28,973 bases of DNA from contig JBFLVN010000009.1 in NCBI GenBank assembly GCA_040758475.1, positions 1-28,973 of the forward strand. The letters run 5' to 3'. This document shows, piece after piece, positions 1 through 8,745 of the stretch. Each line of letters begins with the position of its first letter. Positions within the stretch are counted from its first letter, which is position 1. The notes under the pieces were generated by a model that saw only the letters and a program-made list of their open reading frames with translations, made no database searches and was not told where the DNA came from. The position numbers and the translations under genes are program-made. The stretch is from JBFLVN01 sp040758475. Its GTDB lineage: Bacteria > JAGRBM01.

Positions 1-312
1 AATTGAAATTATTAATGATTCCATGATTCCATTTGCTCGCCCCTGGGGCGCAAATGTCCGTTTTTTGACATAGCCAGTTTCCCCATACTCTTCAACTAAC
101 TCCCTAGACAGTTGCGACAAACGCCAAAGCCCTTGTCATTTCAGGAGGTTCCATCTTTCCGGGAGAACTTGCCATATCTGGCATGCGCTTTGCTCTACTG
201 GATAACGGGCGCTGTCTCAGCGGCATCATGAATTCGCAGCAAGCCCGAGCGATCGGTTGTGAGCTGCGCCCCTTTTTTCTTCCTTTGTGGTGAAGGAGAG
301 CTTGCCTCAAAA
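1..312. other. Gene-less leading region
   Basis: No convincing protein is encoded here; the one short minus-strand frame has no family resemblance. The region is AT-richer than its surroundings at the left end. It holds a perfect TTGACA hexamer at 65-70, without a good -10 element at 15-18 bases. A nested hairpin followed by six T occurs at 235-278. The 16-mer TTGAAATTATTAATGA at 3-18 recurs exactly at 12332-12347. The stretch between the hexamer and the hairpin could be a small RNA or the leader of the gene at 313, but this is a guess. Confidence 0.5.
235..280 (+). terminator. Nested hairpin with T-run, terminator-like
   Basis: The outer arms CGCAGC (235-240) and GCTGCG (263-268) enclose an inner hairpin, CCGA (245-248) and TCGG (253-256), capped by GCGA, a GNRA-type tetraloop. 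CCCC and then TTTTTT (273-278) follow. This is the layout of an intrinsic terminator reading rightward. It could end a short transcript starting near the TTGACA at 65-70, or attenuate the gene starting at 313. Confidence 0.45.
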
Positions 313-588
313 ATGCGAATTCAACTCGACGTCATTCCATCTTTTGACGAAATCCCCGACCCCCGCGAAAAGCCGGTACAAGCCCGCTTCGAATACGATC
401 AAGTGATGATCCGGGGAGGAGATGGGAGCGGTCTGCGGATCGAATCGGCCCGGCAGTTTCTCGCCCGCCCCTTCCTTGAGCGTTACAAGCTTATCAAAGA
501 CGAGGCCGTCACCTTCCTCAACAAGGGATCGGCCATGCAGCTCACCACGATCCTCGGGAGCGCCCGGTTCGGGGGAGCGGTCCGCTAA
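313..588 (+). CDS. Hypothetical protein, 91 residues
   Basis: The family is not recognised. The predicted protein is soluble, with no signal peptide or membrane segment, and has an N-terminal half that looks like beta strands and a helical C-terminal half around ARQFLARPFLERY. Third codon positions are GC-rich like those of the neighbouring genes, which supports real coding. The ATG at 313 follows AGGAGAG (294-300) at a rather long spacing; an upstream start at 259 would run through the terminator-like hairpin and is less likely. The gene converges on the sigma-54 activator, and the two stop codons overlap in the bases CTAA at 585-588. Confidence 0.6.
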   Translation: MRIQLDVIPSFDEIPDPREKPVQARFEYDQVMIRGGDGSGLRIESARQFLARPFLERYKLIKDEAVTFLNKGSAMQLTTILGSARFGGAVR

Positions 589-3500
589 GCCCCGTTTCCA
601 CCTTGCCCGGAGCGGGGTTTCCGAAGCGGCGCAGGTTCCACCTCTTCTTCGTTTTCTTCCAACCCTTCACCCCTGATGCCGAGCCGCGCGATCTCGCGGC
701 GGAGCTTGTGGTAATTCATGCGGAGGAGACGCGACGCTTGCTTGACGTTTCCGTTCGCCTGCTCCAGGGCCGCCTCGATCATCTGCCTGCCCATCTGGTC
801 CAGTTCTTCATCGTAAGCCGGAAGAAGTTCCCCGAAAGAGGGGGAATCCCCTCCCAGGTCCCCCTCCCCTTCTGAAGCGAAGGGAAGAGATTCCCCGTCC
901 TTCTGCCGGCTCGCTTCCCGGCTCACCCAGGAGAGGAGTTCCCGCACGTTCCCAGGCCACGGATAGGCTTCGTAACGGGCCAAGGCCGCGCGGTCTGGCG
1001 GCAAAACGAACCGGCCGTTTTCCCGATTGAACGAATCGAGGGCGCTGGCAACCAACAGCCGCACATCGGGAAGCCGTTCCCGGAGCGGGGGAAGTTCCAA
1101 GGGAATCACGTGGATTCGGTAATAAAAATCCTCCCGGATGGTTCCTGCTTCAACTAATCGCTTTAAGTCGCGGTTGGTCGCCGCGACGATCCGCACGTCG
1201 ACCCGAACGGGCTTCGTTCCACCCACTCGATCCACTTCCCGTTCCTGAAGCACGCGGAGCAGTTTTATCTGCAAGTCGGGTTTGAGTTCCCCGATCTCAT
1301 CGAGAAAGAGTGTTCCGCCACTGGCCAGCTCGAATTTTCCGGCTTTGGCCTGGAGCGCCCCCGTAAATGCGCCTTTTTCGTGACCGAAAAGCTCGCTCTC
1401 GATAAGCGACTCGGAAAGAGCACCGATATTCACGGCCACGAACGGCCCCTTGGCCCGCAGGCTGGAAGCGTGAATAAGACGGGCAATCAACTCTTTTCCC
1501 GTTCCGCTTTCTCCCTGGATCAAAACGCTCTCTTGCAGAGGGCCCACGCGCTCCTGAACGTGCTCTACCAACGCGGCGAGCGGACTCCGGACGGCGGCCA
1601 GCAGGGAATTGCGCTCCTCGATCGCGCGGCGGGCGAACTCCACCTTGGAACGGTAGATCTCGCGCACGAGGTCGGCCGGGCGCGTCGATTCCGACCAGCC
1701 GAGCCGAGGCGCGTCGCGGCGGACGGCTTCCTCCGGCGTGAGCGTCGAGCTTTCGTGAAGATAGAAATCGAAACCCGGTGAAGCCGCCTCCGCTTCCTCT
1801 AGATTGAAAAAACGTTCCAGGTACGCCCGGAGGGGTGGCGCGAGGGGCTTCCCGACGGCAAGCCCTCGCCAGGGCTCGTGTTTGAGGCCTCTTAGCGTCC
1901 GGATCGTTTGGCGGGCCTGAGCGAGGTCGGAAGTCCGCTCCGCCAGGAGTTCTTCCTGCCGCTGCGTGAGGGCAGCGATCTCCTGATAGGCCATGGCATT
2001 CCGCAAGGCGAGGGCCCAGAGAGGAGCCAGAGCAGCCAGGAGTTCGATATCCTGAACGCCGTAAATGTCACCGGAGGATTTGGGGCCCAGAAGAAACAAG
2101 CCGAGGAGCTTTTTTGGAGTCTCGAAAAGCGGGACGGCGACGGCGGCCTCGCGGGCCACGATCTCGGAGGCCGCTTCCGGTGGCAAGCCGCCGGCCTCCC
2201 TCTTCCAGACCTGAAGCGGTTTCCGGTGCTGCAACAAGTGGCCGACGAGAGGGGAACCCGGCTCAAGGGCGGGGGGCGCCAATCCCGCCTCCTTTGGGAA
2301 AACTGCAAAACGTCCTTGTGCATCCCGCGAGAAAAGGCGGACGGAGGCGCATCCCCATAACCCCTTCAAATCCGAGGTGACCTGGGCGACGAGCGGCGCC
2401 ACTTCCCCCGTACGCATGAGTTGTTCGGAAAACCGGGCCCGGGCGTCCAGAAGGTCTGGCGCGTCCCGGACCAGGAGGCGCTCGGAAAAATCCTGGATCT
2501 GCTTTTCCATCGGATGGAACAACAAGGCGACAAGAATGGCCGCTCCAATGCCAGCCGTCTCCGGCGAAACGCTCAAGCCGTCCCTAAGTCCCCAAGCCAG
2601 GAGCACGAAGTACCCAGCGGAAAGAAACACCGAGGCTCCAAGCGCGAGCGATCTTGCCAACCAGCGGTCCACGTCGGGAAGGCGAAATTCGTTGAGCGCG
2701 AGGGCCCATGAGAGGCCGATGATCGGGAACATGGGGCCCAGTTCCCAGGGAACGAGGGCGCCAGAAAATACGAGGCGGACGTTCTGGATGGTTCGCACGA
2801 CGGCGGCCACGCCGAAAAGAAGGGTGATGAAACCTCCCCAAAAGAGCCACTTCACCTGGCGCCGCTCGATTCCAGGACCCGCACGGCGATAGGACTGAAA
2901 AACGACGAGCAATGCCAGGATTCCACAAGTAAAAAGATAAGTCAGGTACGCCGCCGCTGCACCGGCGATCTCACGGAGGCTCGCGGCCGCAAGCGCCGGC
3001 TCCCCCGAAGGGCTGGTCCAGAGCATGGCCATGCGGATGAGCAGGTAGAAAAGGAAAAACAGGCCCGGAACATAAAGAGCGGCGAAACGCTCCGGCCGGT
3101 CTTTAAGCCACGGATGGACGCGGGGAAACGTCAACGGAATGTGAAGCGAGAGGGCCGCGCTCAGGCTCGCGGGAATCGCCCACAACGCGAGGGGAATCGG
3201 CTGATTGTAGAGCCGCCCGAGCAAAGGAACGAAAGTAATGACCGGGAAAAGGACGATGGAAAAAGCGTAAAGAGCGCGTGCCGCCGGAAGATGGGGCTGG
3301 CGGCGGTAAGGCCAGTAAGCAAATGCCCAAAAGATGAAAGCGCACAGGAGCCCCGCCGCCCATCGCCCATCCCTCCACCGGCGGACCGGTGTCAATTGAA
3401 GGGACCGAATCGAACGGCCGGAACGAACGTCGATCGAAACCGGCTCTCCCGCCCGAAGCGCCGAAGTACCCAGCGAAAGATCGAGGGCGCTCGAAACGGC

Positions 3501-3698
3501 CTTTCCCCCAAGACCCGTGATCTCATCGCCCGGGACCAGTCCCGCCGCTTCGGCGGGCGATCCGGGATCGACCGCCTCGATCCGCGTCCCCAGGTAGTAA
3601 TAGAACCCGAGAAACGGCGCGCGGATAGCGCACACCAGCAACACGGCCGTGTAAGCGAAAGAGGCTATCGTGCCGATCTGAAAAAGGCGCCTGGCCAC
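585..3698 (-). CDS. Membrane-bound sigma-54 activator with PDZ and GAF domains
   Basis: A 1,037-residue enhancer-binding protein for sigma-54 RNA polymerase. It has an N-terminal membrane anchor (about 8-30), a PDZ domain (about 36-105), and a multi-pass membrane region (about 113-395). A GAF-like sensor (about 420-565), a short coiled coil and a sigma-54 AAA+ domain (about 700-935) follow. Visible AAA+ motifs are Walker A GESGTGKE (729-736), the sigma-54 contact loop GAFTGA (776-781) and Walker B GTLFLDE (795-801). A Fis-type helix-turn-helix lies at about 972-1008, with an acidic-then-basic tail. There is no receiver domain, so activation probably comes through the membrane, PDZ or GAF parts rather than phosphorylation. 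The start is GTG (GTGGCCAGG). It is divergent from the phosphatase/kinase cluster and may regulate it, which is inference. Confidence 0.9.
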   Translation of the reverse strand: MARRLFQIGTIASFAYTAVLLVCAIRAPFLGFYYYLGTRIEAVDPGSPAEAAGLVPGDEITGLGGKAVSSALDLSLGTSALRAGEPVSIDVRSGRSIRSLQLTPVRRWRDGRWAAGLLCAFIFWAFAYWPYRRQPHLPAARALYAFSIVLFPVITFVPLLGRLYNQPIPLALWAIPASLSAALSLHIPLTFPRVHPWLKDRPERFAALYVPGLFFLFYLLIRMAMLWTSPSGEPALAAASLREIAGAAAAYLTYLFTCGILALLVVFQSYRRAGPGIERRQVKWLFWGGFITLLFGVAAVVRTIQNVRLVFSGALVPWELGPMFPIIGLSWALALNEFRLPDVDRWLARSLALGASVFLSAGYFVLLAWGLRDGLSVSPETAGIGAAILVALLFHPMEKQIQDFSERLLVRDAPDLLDARARFSEQLMRTGEVAPLVAQVTSDLKGLWGCASVRLFSRDAQGRFAVFPKEAGLAPPALEPGSPLVGHLLQHRKPLQVWKREAGGLPPEAASEIVAREAAVAVPLFETPKKLLGLFLLGPKSSGDIYGVQDIELLAALAPLWALALRNAMAYQEIAALTQRQEELLAERTSDLAQARQTIRTLRGLKHEPWRGLAVGKPLAPPLRAYLERFFNLEEAEAASPGFDFYLHESSTLTPEEAVRRDAPRLGWSESTRPADLVREIYRSKVEFARRAIEERNSLLAAVRSPLAALVEHVQERVGPLQESVLIQGESGTGKELIARLIHASSLRAKGPFVAVNIGALSESLIESELFGHEKGAFTGALQAKAGKFELASGGTLFLDEIGELKPDLQIKLLRVLQEREVDRVGGTKPVRVDVRIVAATNRDLKRLVEAGTIREDFYYRIHVIPLELPPLRERLPDVRLLVASALDSFNRENGRFVLPPDRAALARYEAYPWPGNVRELLSWVSREASRQKDGESLPFASEGEGDLGGDSPSFGELLPAYDEELDQMGRQMIEAALEQANGNVKQASRLLRMNYHKLRREIARLGIRGEGLEENEEEVEPAPLRKPRSGQGGNGA

Positions 3699-3857
3699 GT
3701 GCCCCGCCCGTGGTATGCGCCAAAGGCGCCGGGAACCCGTGCAAAGCTGTTTTCCGGACTATCAGGAACCACGCGTTTCGTACCCCGCTTCCCGGCAGGG
3801 GGTCAAGCATTCCCGGGAAAGCCGTCCAATTGCGTGTGAGCCTCCTCTTCACTTAAA

Positions 3858-4658
3858 ATGTCCCCAATTCCAAGGGGTTCGGCCGCCGTGAAAGCCAAGT
3901 ATGCCGGGGTCTCGGACGTGGGCGCCGTGCGCGACCACAACGAGGATTCTTTCCGCCTGGCCCCTCGCATTTCTCTTTTCGCCGTGGCTGACGGCCTGGG
4001 CGGGCACAACGCCGGCGAGATCGCCTCCGCCATGGCCCTCGAATCGGTCGAGCACTTCGTCTCGCTTGCCGTCGAACGCAAGGACATCACCTGGCCCTTC
4101 AGCCCGCGCCCCGAACTCTCGACGGCCGAAAATACCCTCGTCGCCGCGCTCAAGGTCGCCAACCGTGACGTTTGGGCCAACGCCCGGAGCGACCGCACGA
4201 GGGCCGGCATGGCGACGACCGTCGTCGCCCTTCTTCTTTCGAACGGGAAAGCCAGCTTCGCCCACCTGGGGGATTCCCGGCTCTACCGCGTGCGCGGCCC
4301 CTCGATCCGGCAACTCACGGAAGACCACTCCCTGGTCAATCAGCAGCTCAAGGCGGGACTCATCAAGAAAGAAGAACTGCGAACTCATCCCATGAAAAAC
4401 GTCATCACCCGCGCCGCGGGGACCAAAGAGCAGGTGGAGCCCGACGTCCAATCGGTGGACGTGGAAAGAGGCGATCTCTTTCTCCTCTGCTCGGACGGCC
4501 TGACGGGGGAACTCCCTGACGACGTGATCTTGGGCCACGTCCTCGAGCACCGGACCGATCTCGACCAGGCGGCCCAATCCCTCGTGCGGGAAGCCGTGGT
4601 GTCGGGTGGGCGCGACAACGTGACCGTGGTATTGGTAGAACCGATCTCCGAATCCTGA
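3858..4658 (+). CDS. PP2C-family Ser/Thr protein phosphatase (first of two)
   Basis: A metal-dependent PP2C phosphatase of the Stp/PrpC type, which removes phosphate from Ser/Thr residues of kinase targets. Of 266 residues it shows RDHNED (25-30), the metal-binding DG (45-46), GMATT (117-121), HLGDSR (136-141), SDG (212-214) and GGRDN (250-254), so the active site looks complete. There is no membrane segment. The ATG at 3858 has no Shine-Dalgarno. A GTG at 3888, ten bases after AAGGGG, gives 256 residues with an N-terminus more typical of the family and may be the true start. It is the first gene of a cluster with a paralogous phosphatase and a kinase. Confidence 0.93.
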   Translation: MSPIPRGSAAVKAKYAGVSDVGAVRDHNEDSFRLAPRISLFAVADGLGGHNAGEIASAMALESVEHFVSLAVERKDITWPFSPRPELSTAENTLVAALKVANRDVWANARSDRTRAGMATTVVALLLSNGKASFAHLGDSRLYRVRGPSIRQLTEDHSLVNQQLKAGLIKKEELRTHPMKNVITRAAGTKEQVEPDVQSVDVERGDLFLLCSDGLTGELPDDVILGHVLEHRTDLDQAAQSLVREAVVSGGRDNVTVVLVEPISES

Positions 4659-4724
4659 CCGCGCCGGTTCCTTGACCCGGCCCCTGTCGTCCGAAATGAT
4701 CGCGGCGGCAACCTTGGAGCAAAG

Positions 4725-5483
4725 ATGCCCGCCGCCGCCCCTATCAGTTCCCCGGTCCGCTTCGCCGCCGCAACGGATGTCGGCCGCGTGCGCGCCCACA
4801 ACGAGGACTACCACTTGCTCGTTCCGGAAGCGGGACTCTTCCTGCTCGCCGATGGCATGGGCGGCCACAACGCAGGGGAAGTAGCCTCCCGCATCGCCCT
4901 CGAAGCCGCCCAAGAATATTTTCTAGCCTCCGGCGCCGGTGAAATGACACTTGCGGAACGCCTCGACGCGGCCCTTCAATCGGCCAACCACCGGGTTATT
5001 CAAGAATCCCGCCTTTCGGCGGAACGGGAGGGAATGGGCACGACCGTCGTCGCCCTCGCGCTCGAAAAAGACCGGGCGGCCATCGCCCACATGGGCGACT
5101 CCCGGGTGTACCGGGTGCGCGACGGCGAGATCGAACTCCTCACGGAAGATCACTCTCTCGTGCAAGAGCAGGTACGGCTTGGTCTCCTCACTCCCGCCGA
5201 AGCGCTGGTCTCCCCCTACCGGAACGTCATCACCCGCGCCTGCGGCGTTATGGAAGGCGTCGCGCCCGACATCCGGATGGAATCCCTGCGCCCGGGAGAC
5301 ACGTTCCTCCTGTGCTCCGATGGCCTCTCGAATCTCCTAAGCGACCAGCAACTCCTAAGCATCCTCACGGAAACCAAAGGTGACCTGGCCCGCGCCTGCC
5401 ACGGCCTTGTTCAAGCGGCCAACGACGAGGGCGGCGACGACAATATCACCGTCGTCGTCGTGGCGGTGGGAACAAGCGGCTGA
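4725..5483 (+). CDS. PP2C-family Ser/Thr protein phosphatase (second of two)
   Basis: A 252-residue paralogue of the preceding phosphatase, sharing RAHNED (23-28), DG (43-44), GMGTT (103-107), HMGDSR (122-127), SDG (198-200) and GGDDN (236-240). All metal ligands expected for PP2C are present. TTGGAG stands five bases before the ATG. The gap to the first phosphatase is 66 bases, and to the kinase only 12, so this gene and the kinase are surely co-transcribed. The pair probably arose by duplication; they may act on different substrates or set different rates of kinase shut-off. Confidence 0.94.
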   Translation: MPAAAPISSPVRFAAATDVGRVRAHNEDYHLLVPEAGLFLLADGMGGHNAGEVASRIALEAAQEYFLASGAGEMTLAERLDAALQSANHRVIQESRLSAEREGMGTTVVALALEKDRAAIAHMGDSRVYRVRDGEIELLTEDHSLVQEQVRLGLLTPAEALVSPYRNVITRACGVMEGVAPDIRMESLRPGDTFLLCSDGLSNLLSDQQLLSILTETKGDLARACHGLVQAANDEGGDDNITVVVVAVGTSG

Positions 5484-5495
5484 TCCGGCGACGGC

Positions 5496-6839
5496 ATGGA
5501 AAGCGATCTTTTCACGCAGAGCCGCTACCGGGTCCTCTCCAGGCTCCACGTGGGGGGAATGGGGGAAGTCTTCCTGGCCGAGCAGCAAGGCACTCTTCCC
5601 CGCCGCGTCGTGATCAAGCGCCTCCTTCCCCACGTTTCCCGAATGCCCGGGGCGCGGGAGCGTTTTCTCGAAGAGGCCCGCCTCCTCCACCGGCTCTCCC
5701 ACGAACGCCTTCCCCGCCTGTGGGAAGCGGGAGAAGACGCCAGCGGCCCCTTTCTCGTTCTCGATTACATCGAAGGGGCGAGCCTCCGGGAAGTTCTCCT
5801 GGAAGGCGGGCCCCTCTCCGTGAAAGCGGCCGCCGCGGTTCTTTGCGAAACCCTCGGCGTGCTCACCGCCCTTCACGAAGCGAAAAACGAAGCGGGCGCG
5901 CCCCTTGGATTCGTGCACCGGGACCTGGCGCCTGAAAACCTCCAGCTGGACCGGCAAGGCCGCGTCTTTCTCTTGGACCTTGGCATTTCCAAAAGCAGCG
6001 AAAGCCGGCTTCGAACCGAAACGGGGCTCCTTCAGGGGCGCCCTCTCTACATGGCCCCGGAAATTCTCGCGGGCGGAAAAGCCGCCCCGGCGAGCGACCT
6101 CTATTCGATCGGCGTCATCGGCGCCGAGCTGGTGGGGGCCCTCGAACCTCTCCACACCGGTGAACCGCCGATGACCGCCCTGGAGCGCGCAAAGCAAGAA
6201 GGGGCCTTTCGCCTCCACTGGAATGAAAACATCCCTTCCTCCTTTCGAGAGGCCGTGGAGAGAGCCCTCGCACCCACCCCGGCGGCCCGCGGAACTTCCA
6301 AGGAAATGCTCGACCGGCTCGCTCCTCTTGCCAATCCTGCCGATCTTTCGGAGCGGGCTGAAAAAGCCCTTGAAAAATCCCGCGAAAATCTTCTCCCCGG
6401 CACACCCACGCCGCGGCTCACTCCAATCCCCTTCTCGGGAAAAAAACGAATTCCCCTGGCCGCTGCCGGAGTGCTGTTAATAGCGATCGCCGCATCCTGG
6501 TGGGCGGTTCAAAATTCTACGAAGAGGGGCGCGGACACTCCCCCGCCCCCGATCACCCAAGGGAAGCCCTCACCGGCCCCCTCCGCCAACCTGACGATCT
6601 CGCAGCCTGAACCGGGCGCTTTTACCGTTGAAATCGGCGGGAAGCCTTACGGGATTCTCAAGGATTCCCTGCGCGTTACAATCCCCGCCGGGGCTCACAC
6701 GGTGACGCTGACGGACGAAGCCCGGAGCCTCTATTACCGAAGGGAAGTGCTGCTTGGTCCAGGGGAAGAAGGGCGCATCGATTGGAAGAACGCTCCGGGA
6801 GCGATCCCGGGGAAGAAAACGGAGTCCCCAAGCCCCTGA
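5496..6839 (+). CDS. Transmembrane Ser/Thr protein kinase
   Basis: A Hanks-type kinase of 447 residues. The cytoplasmic kinase domain (about 11-275) has the glycine loop HVGGMGEV, catalytic Lys41, the catalytic loop HRDLAPEN (Asp143, Asn148), a metal site DLG (161-163) in place of DFG, and APE (187-189). A basic linker leads to one membrane helix (about 319-338). A Pro-rich stretch and an extracytoplasmic beta domain follow (about 364-432, resembling PEGA-type domains: GGKPYG then PAGAHTVTL). The kinase therefore probably senses something outside the inner membrane. Its immediate partners are the two PP2C phosphatases upstream. DLG instead of DFG is a mild change tolerated in active kinases. 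Confidence 0.92.
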   Translation: MESDLFTQSRYRVLSRLHVGGMGEVFLAEQQGTLPRRVVIKRLLPHVSRMPGARERFLEEARLLHRLSHERLPRLWEAGEDASGPFLVLDYIEGASLREVLLEGGPLSVKAAAAVLCETLGVLTALHEAKNEAGAPLGFVHRDLAPENLQLDRQGRVFLLDLGISKSSESRLRTETGLLQGRPLYMAPEILAGGKAAPASDLYSIGVIGAELVGALEPLHTGEPPMTALERAKQEGAFRLHWNENIPSSFREAVERALAPTPAARGTSKEMLDRLAPLANPADLSERAEKALEKSRENLLPGTPTPRLTPIPFSGKKRIPLAAAGVLLIAIAASWWAVQNSTKRGADTPPPPITQGKPSPAPSANLTISQPEPGAFTVEIGGKPYGILKDSLRVTIPAGAHTVTLTDEARSLYYRREVLLGPGEEGRIDWKNAPGAIPGKKTESPSP

Positions 6840-6898
6840 CCGTTGTCAGGCATTCTTTGGGTTCATCAGATAAGAATGGAAACAGAGGAGACGCGTCA

Positions 6899-7780
6899 AT
6901 GAATCAGGTCCTCGTCCCTTACGATTTTTCCGCCTTCGCCCGCCGAGCCCTCGCCCTGGCCCTCCAGGGTTTTCCCTTCGGAAAAGCCTCGGTGGCCAAG
7001 ATGCTCCACATCATCGACGAAGGTCTTTACGACAACGTGCTCTCCCGCGGCCACGTGCCGAACGAAGAAGCCATTAGTGCCTACCTTGCGGCCGACCTTG
7101 CCCGGGTCAAAACCGACTTGCCCAAAGGGGCGTCCCTCAAAGCCGAAGCCGTTCAGCGGATCGTCCGAGGCCACCCAGCGGAGAAAATCCTGGAAAACAT
7201 GAAAGAGTTAAACCCCGCTGGCATCATCATGGGCGGCCAGGGGCACGGCGGTTTGAAAGAGCGCTTTCTGGGCCGCACCGCCCAGCGGGTGCTGCGCGAA
7301 GCCACTTGCCCGGTTCTGATTATCAAAGACCCGGAAAGCCGCTCCCTCCCCCGCCACTTCCTTTGCGCGGTGGATTACAGCGACGCTTCCCGAAAAGCGC
7401 TCAAGGAAACGGCGGCCCTCGCCGCGGCCAATCAGGCGGGTTTCTCGCTTCTCCACGTCATCGAAAATCCGTACGTCCCCTACCTCGAACGGGTGGCCGT
7501 CGAAATCCACGACGAAGCGACGGTAAAGGGGCTGCGTGACGAAGCCCGCACGGCGCTCCTCCGGTTCGAAAACGACGTCCTCGGCAAGCCGATGGCCAGT
7601 TCCCACCACGCCGTCTTTGGCAAAGTAACGGAAACGATCACCGATCACGCGCGCATCCTCCACGCGGGCTTCGTCGTCGTCAGCTCCCACGGCCGGGGCG
7701 CGGCGGGAAGGGCCGTCCTGGGATCGGTGGCGGAAGACCTCGTGCGCCGCTCACCAGTGGACGTCCTGGTCATCCGGTAA
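6899..7780 (+). CDS. Tandem universal stress protein (two UspA domains)
   Basis: A 293-residue protein made of two UspA folds in a row (about 1-146 and 152-293). Each ends in the nucleotide-binding glycine signature: GHGGLKERFLGRT in the first and HGRGAAGRAVLGS in the second. Both halves carry the typical start (VLVPYDFS; FLCAVDYS) and the final hydrophobic strand (CPVLII; VDVLVI). ATP binding is therefore likely in both. The start at ATG 6899 is supported by GAGGAGA just upstream; a longer frame from 6782 only overlaps the kinase gene. It follows the kinase by 59 bases and may be in the same transcript. Confidence 0.93.
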   Translation: MNQVLVPYDFSAFARRALALALQGFPFGKASVAKMLHIIDEGLYDNVLSRGHVPNEEAISAYLAADLARVKTDLPKGASLKAEAVQRIVRGHPAEKILENMKELNPAGIIMGGQGHGGLKERFLGRTAQRVLREATCPVLIIKDPESRSLPRHFLCAVDYSDASRKALKETAALAAANQAGFSLLHVIENPYVPYLERVAVEIHDEATVKGLRDEARTALLRFENDVLGKPMASSHHAVFGKVTETITDHARILHAGFVVVSSHGRGAAGRAVLGSVAEDLVRRSPVDVLVIR

Positions 7781-7848
7781 GGCCACCGCTACCATCGGGC
7801 GCCGAAGAGCGCATCCCACGCATATTTTCCAAGCAGAGGGGAGTTCAA

Positions 7849-8640
7849 ATGGCCACGCCTTATGATCTGACCGGGCAAAAAGTCCTCGTGACGGGTGCGA
7901 GCCGCGGCATCGGGCGCGGCATCGCCCTCTGCTGCGCCCGTGCCGGCGCGGACGTGGTGGTCAACTACAACAAAGGGGCCGAAGGAGCGGCCACTGTCGT
8001 CGCCGAGATCGAGAAACTCGGCCGGCGGGCCAAAGCTGTTCAAGGCGATGTTTCCAAGTCCGAAGACGTAAGCCGCCTTTTCTCGGAAGGATCGGCCTTC
8101 CTGGGCGGCCTCGACGCCGTGGCGGTGAACGCCGGAATCGCATCCAAATCCCTCCCCGTGCGGGAGACGCCGGACGAGGAAATCGCCCGCGTCTTCGCCG
8201 TCGATCTTCTGGGCGCCTACTACTGCGCCCGCGAAGCGGCCAAGCACCTCCACGAACAGAAAAAGGGCGGCCTTATCGTGATGATCTCTTCGGTCGTGGC
8301 CCAGACGCGGGGCGCCAAGATGGGCCCCTACTGCGTGGCCAAAGCGGGACTCGAAGGCCTCATGACGATGCTGGCCAAGGAAGAAGCCCCCTCGAAAATC
8401 CGCGTCAACAACATCCTTCCGGGCCTTGTGAATACCGACATGGGCAAAAAAGTCCTAAAGCCCCTCGGCATCACGGACCCGGCGGTCGTCGGAAAGGCGA
8501 TGCCCTTCGGAAGGGTCTGCGAACCGGATGACATCGGGAATTTGTTCGTCTACCTCGCTTCCTCCGGGGGTTCCTACCTGACGGGGCAGTCGATCCTCGT
8601 CGAAGGGGGAACGACGCTGATCCCTGGAATGATGCGATAG
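7849..8640 (+). CDS. Short-chain dehydrogenase/reductase, FabG-like
   Basis: A classical SDR of 263 residues with the Rossmann cofactor motif TGASRGIG (15-22), NAG (94-96), catalytic Ser148 and the YxxxK pair Tyr161/Lys165. NYNKG after the second strand suggests some NADP preference. The ending (TGQSILVEGG) is that of FabG and related 3-oxoacyl reductases. The exact substrate cannot be told; a role in fatty acid or hydroxyalkanoate metabolism is possible, as a phasin is encoded 4 kb away. Start ATG 7849 follows GAGGGGAG. Confidence 0.9.
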   Translation: MATPYDLTGQKVLVTGASRGIGRGIALCCARAGADVVVNYNKGAEGAATVVAEIEKLGRRAKAVQGDVSKSEDVSRLFSEGSAFLGGLDAVAVNAGIASKSLPVRETPDEEIARVFAVDLLGAYYCAREAAKHLHEQKKGGLIVMISSVVAQTRGAKMGPYCVAKAGLEGLMTMLAKEEAPSKIRVNNILPGLVNTDMGKKVLKPLGITDPAVVGKAMPFGRVCEPDDIGNLFVYLASSGGSYLTGQSILVEGGTTLIPGMMR

Positions 8641-8722
8641 AGGCCCGGTTCCTTGCCCCTGGCGTCCGGGGGCGGGTATTCTGGGAAGCCGGTTTGGCAG
8701 GTAATCGCTCCTTCCGGGCGGG

Positions 8723-8728
8723 TATAAT
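8723..8728 (+). promoter_or_regulatory. Possible -10 element TATAAT
   Basis: A perfect TATAAT lies 17 bases before the start of the siroheme decarboxylase gene, leaving a very short leader. No good -35 is seen at 16-18 bases; TTGGCA at 8694-8699 is 23 bases away. It may be a promoter for the operon at 8746-11034. Confidence 0.3.
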
Positions 8729-8745
8729 TGGATTTCGGAGGCTCT

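Noticed and set aside
3114..3839. Plus-strand frame of 241 codons
   Set aside because: Antisense to the sigma-54 activator and rich in Arg and Pro; no family.
3699..3857. Sigma-54 promoter between the activator and the phosphatase
   Set aside because: No GG and GC pair at the -24/-12 spacing could be placed on the strand facing the phosphatase.
3849..4913. Minus-strand frame of 354 codons across the first phosphatase
   Set aside because: Antisense to a well-defined PP2C gene; composition mirrors that gene.
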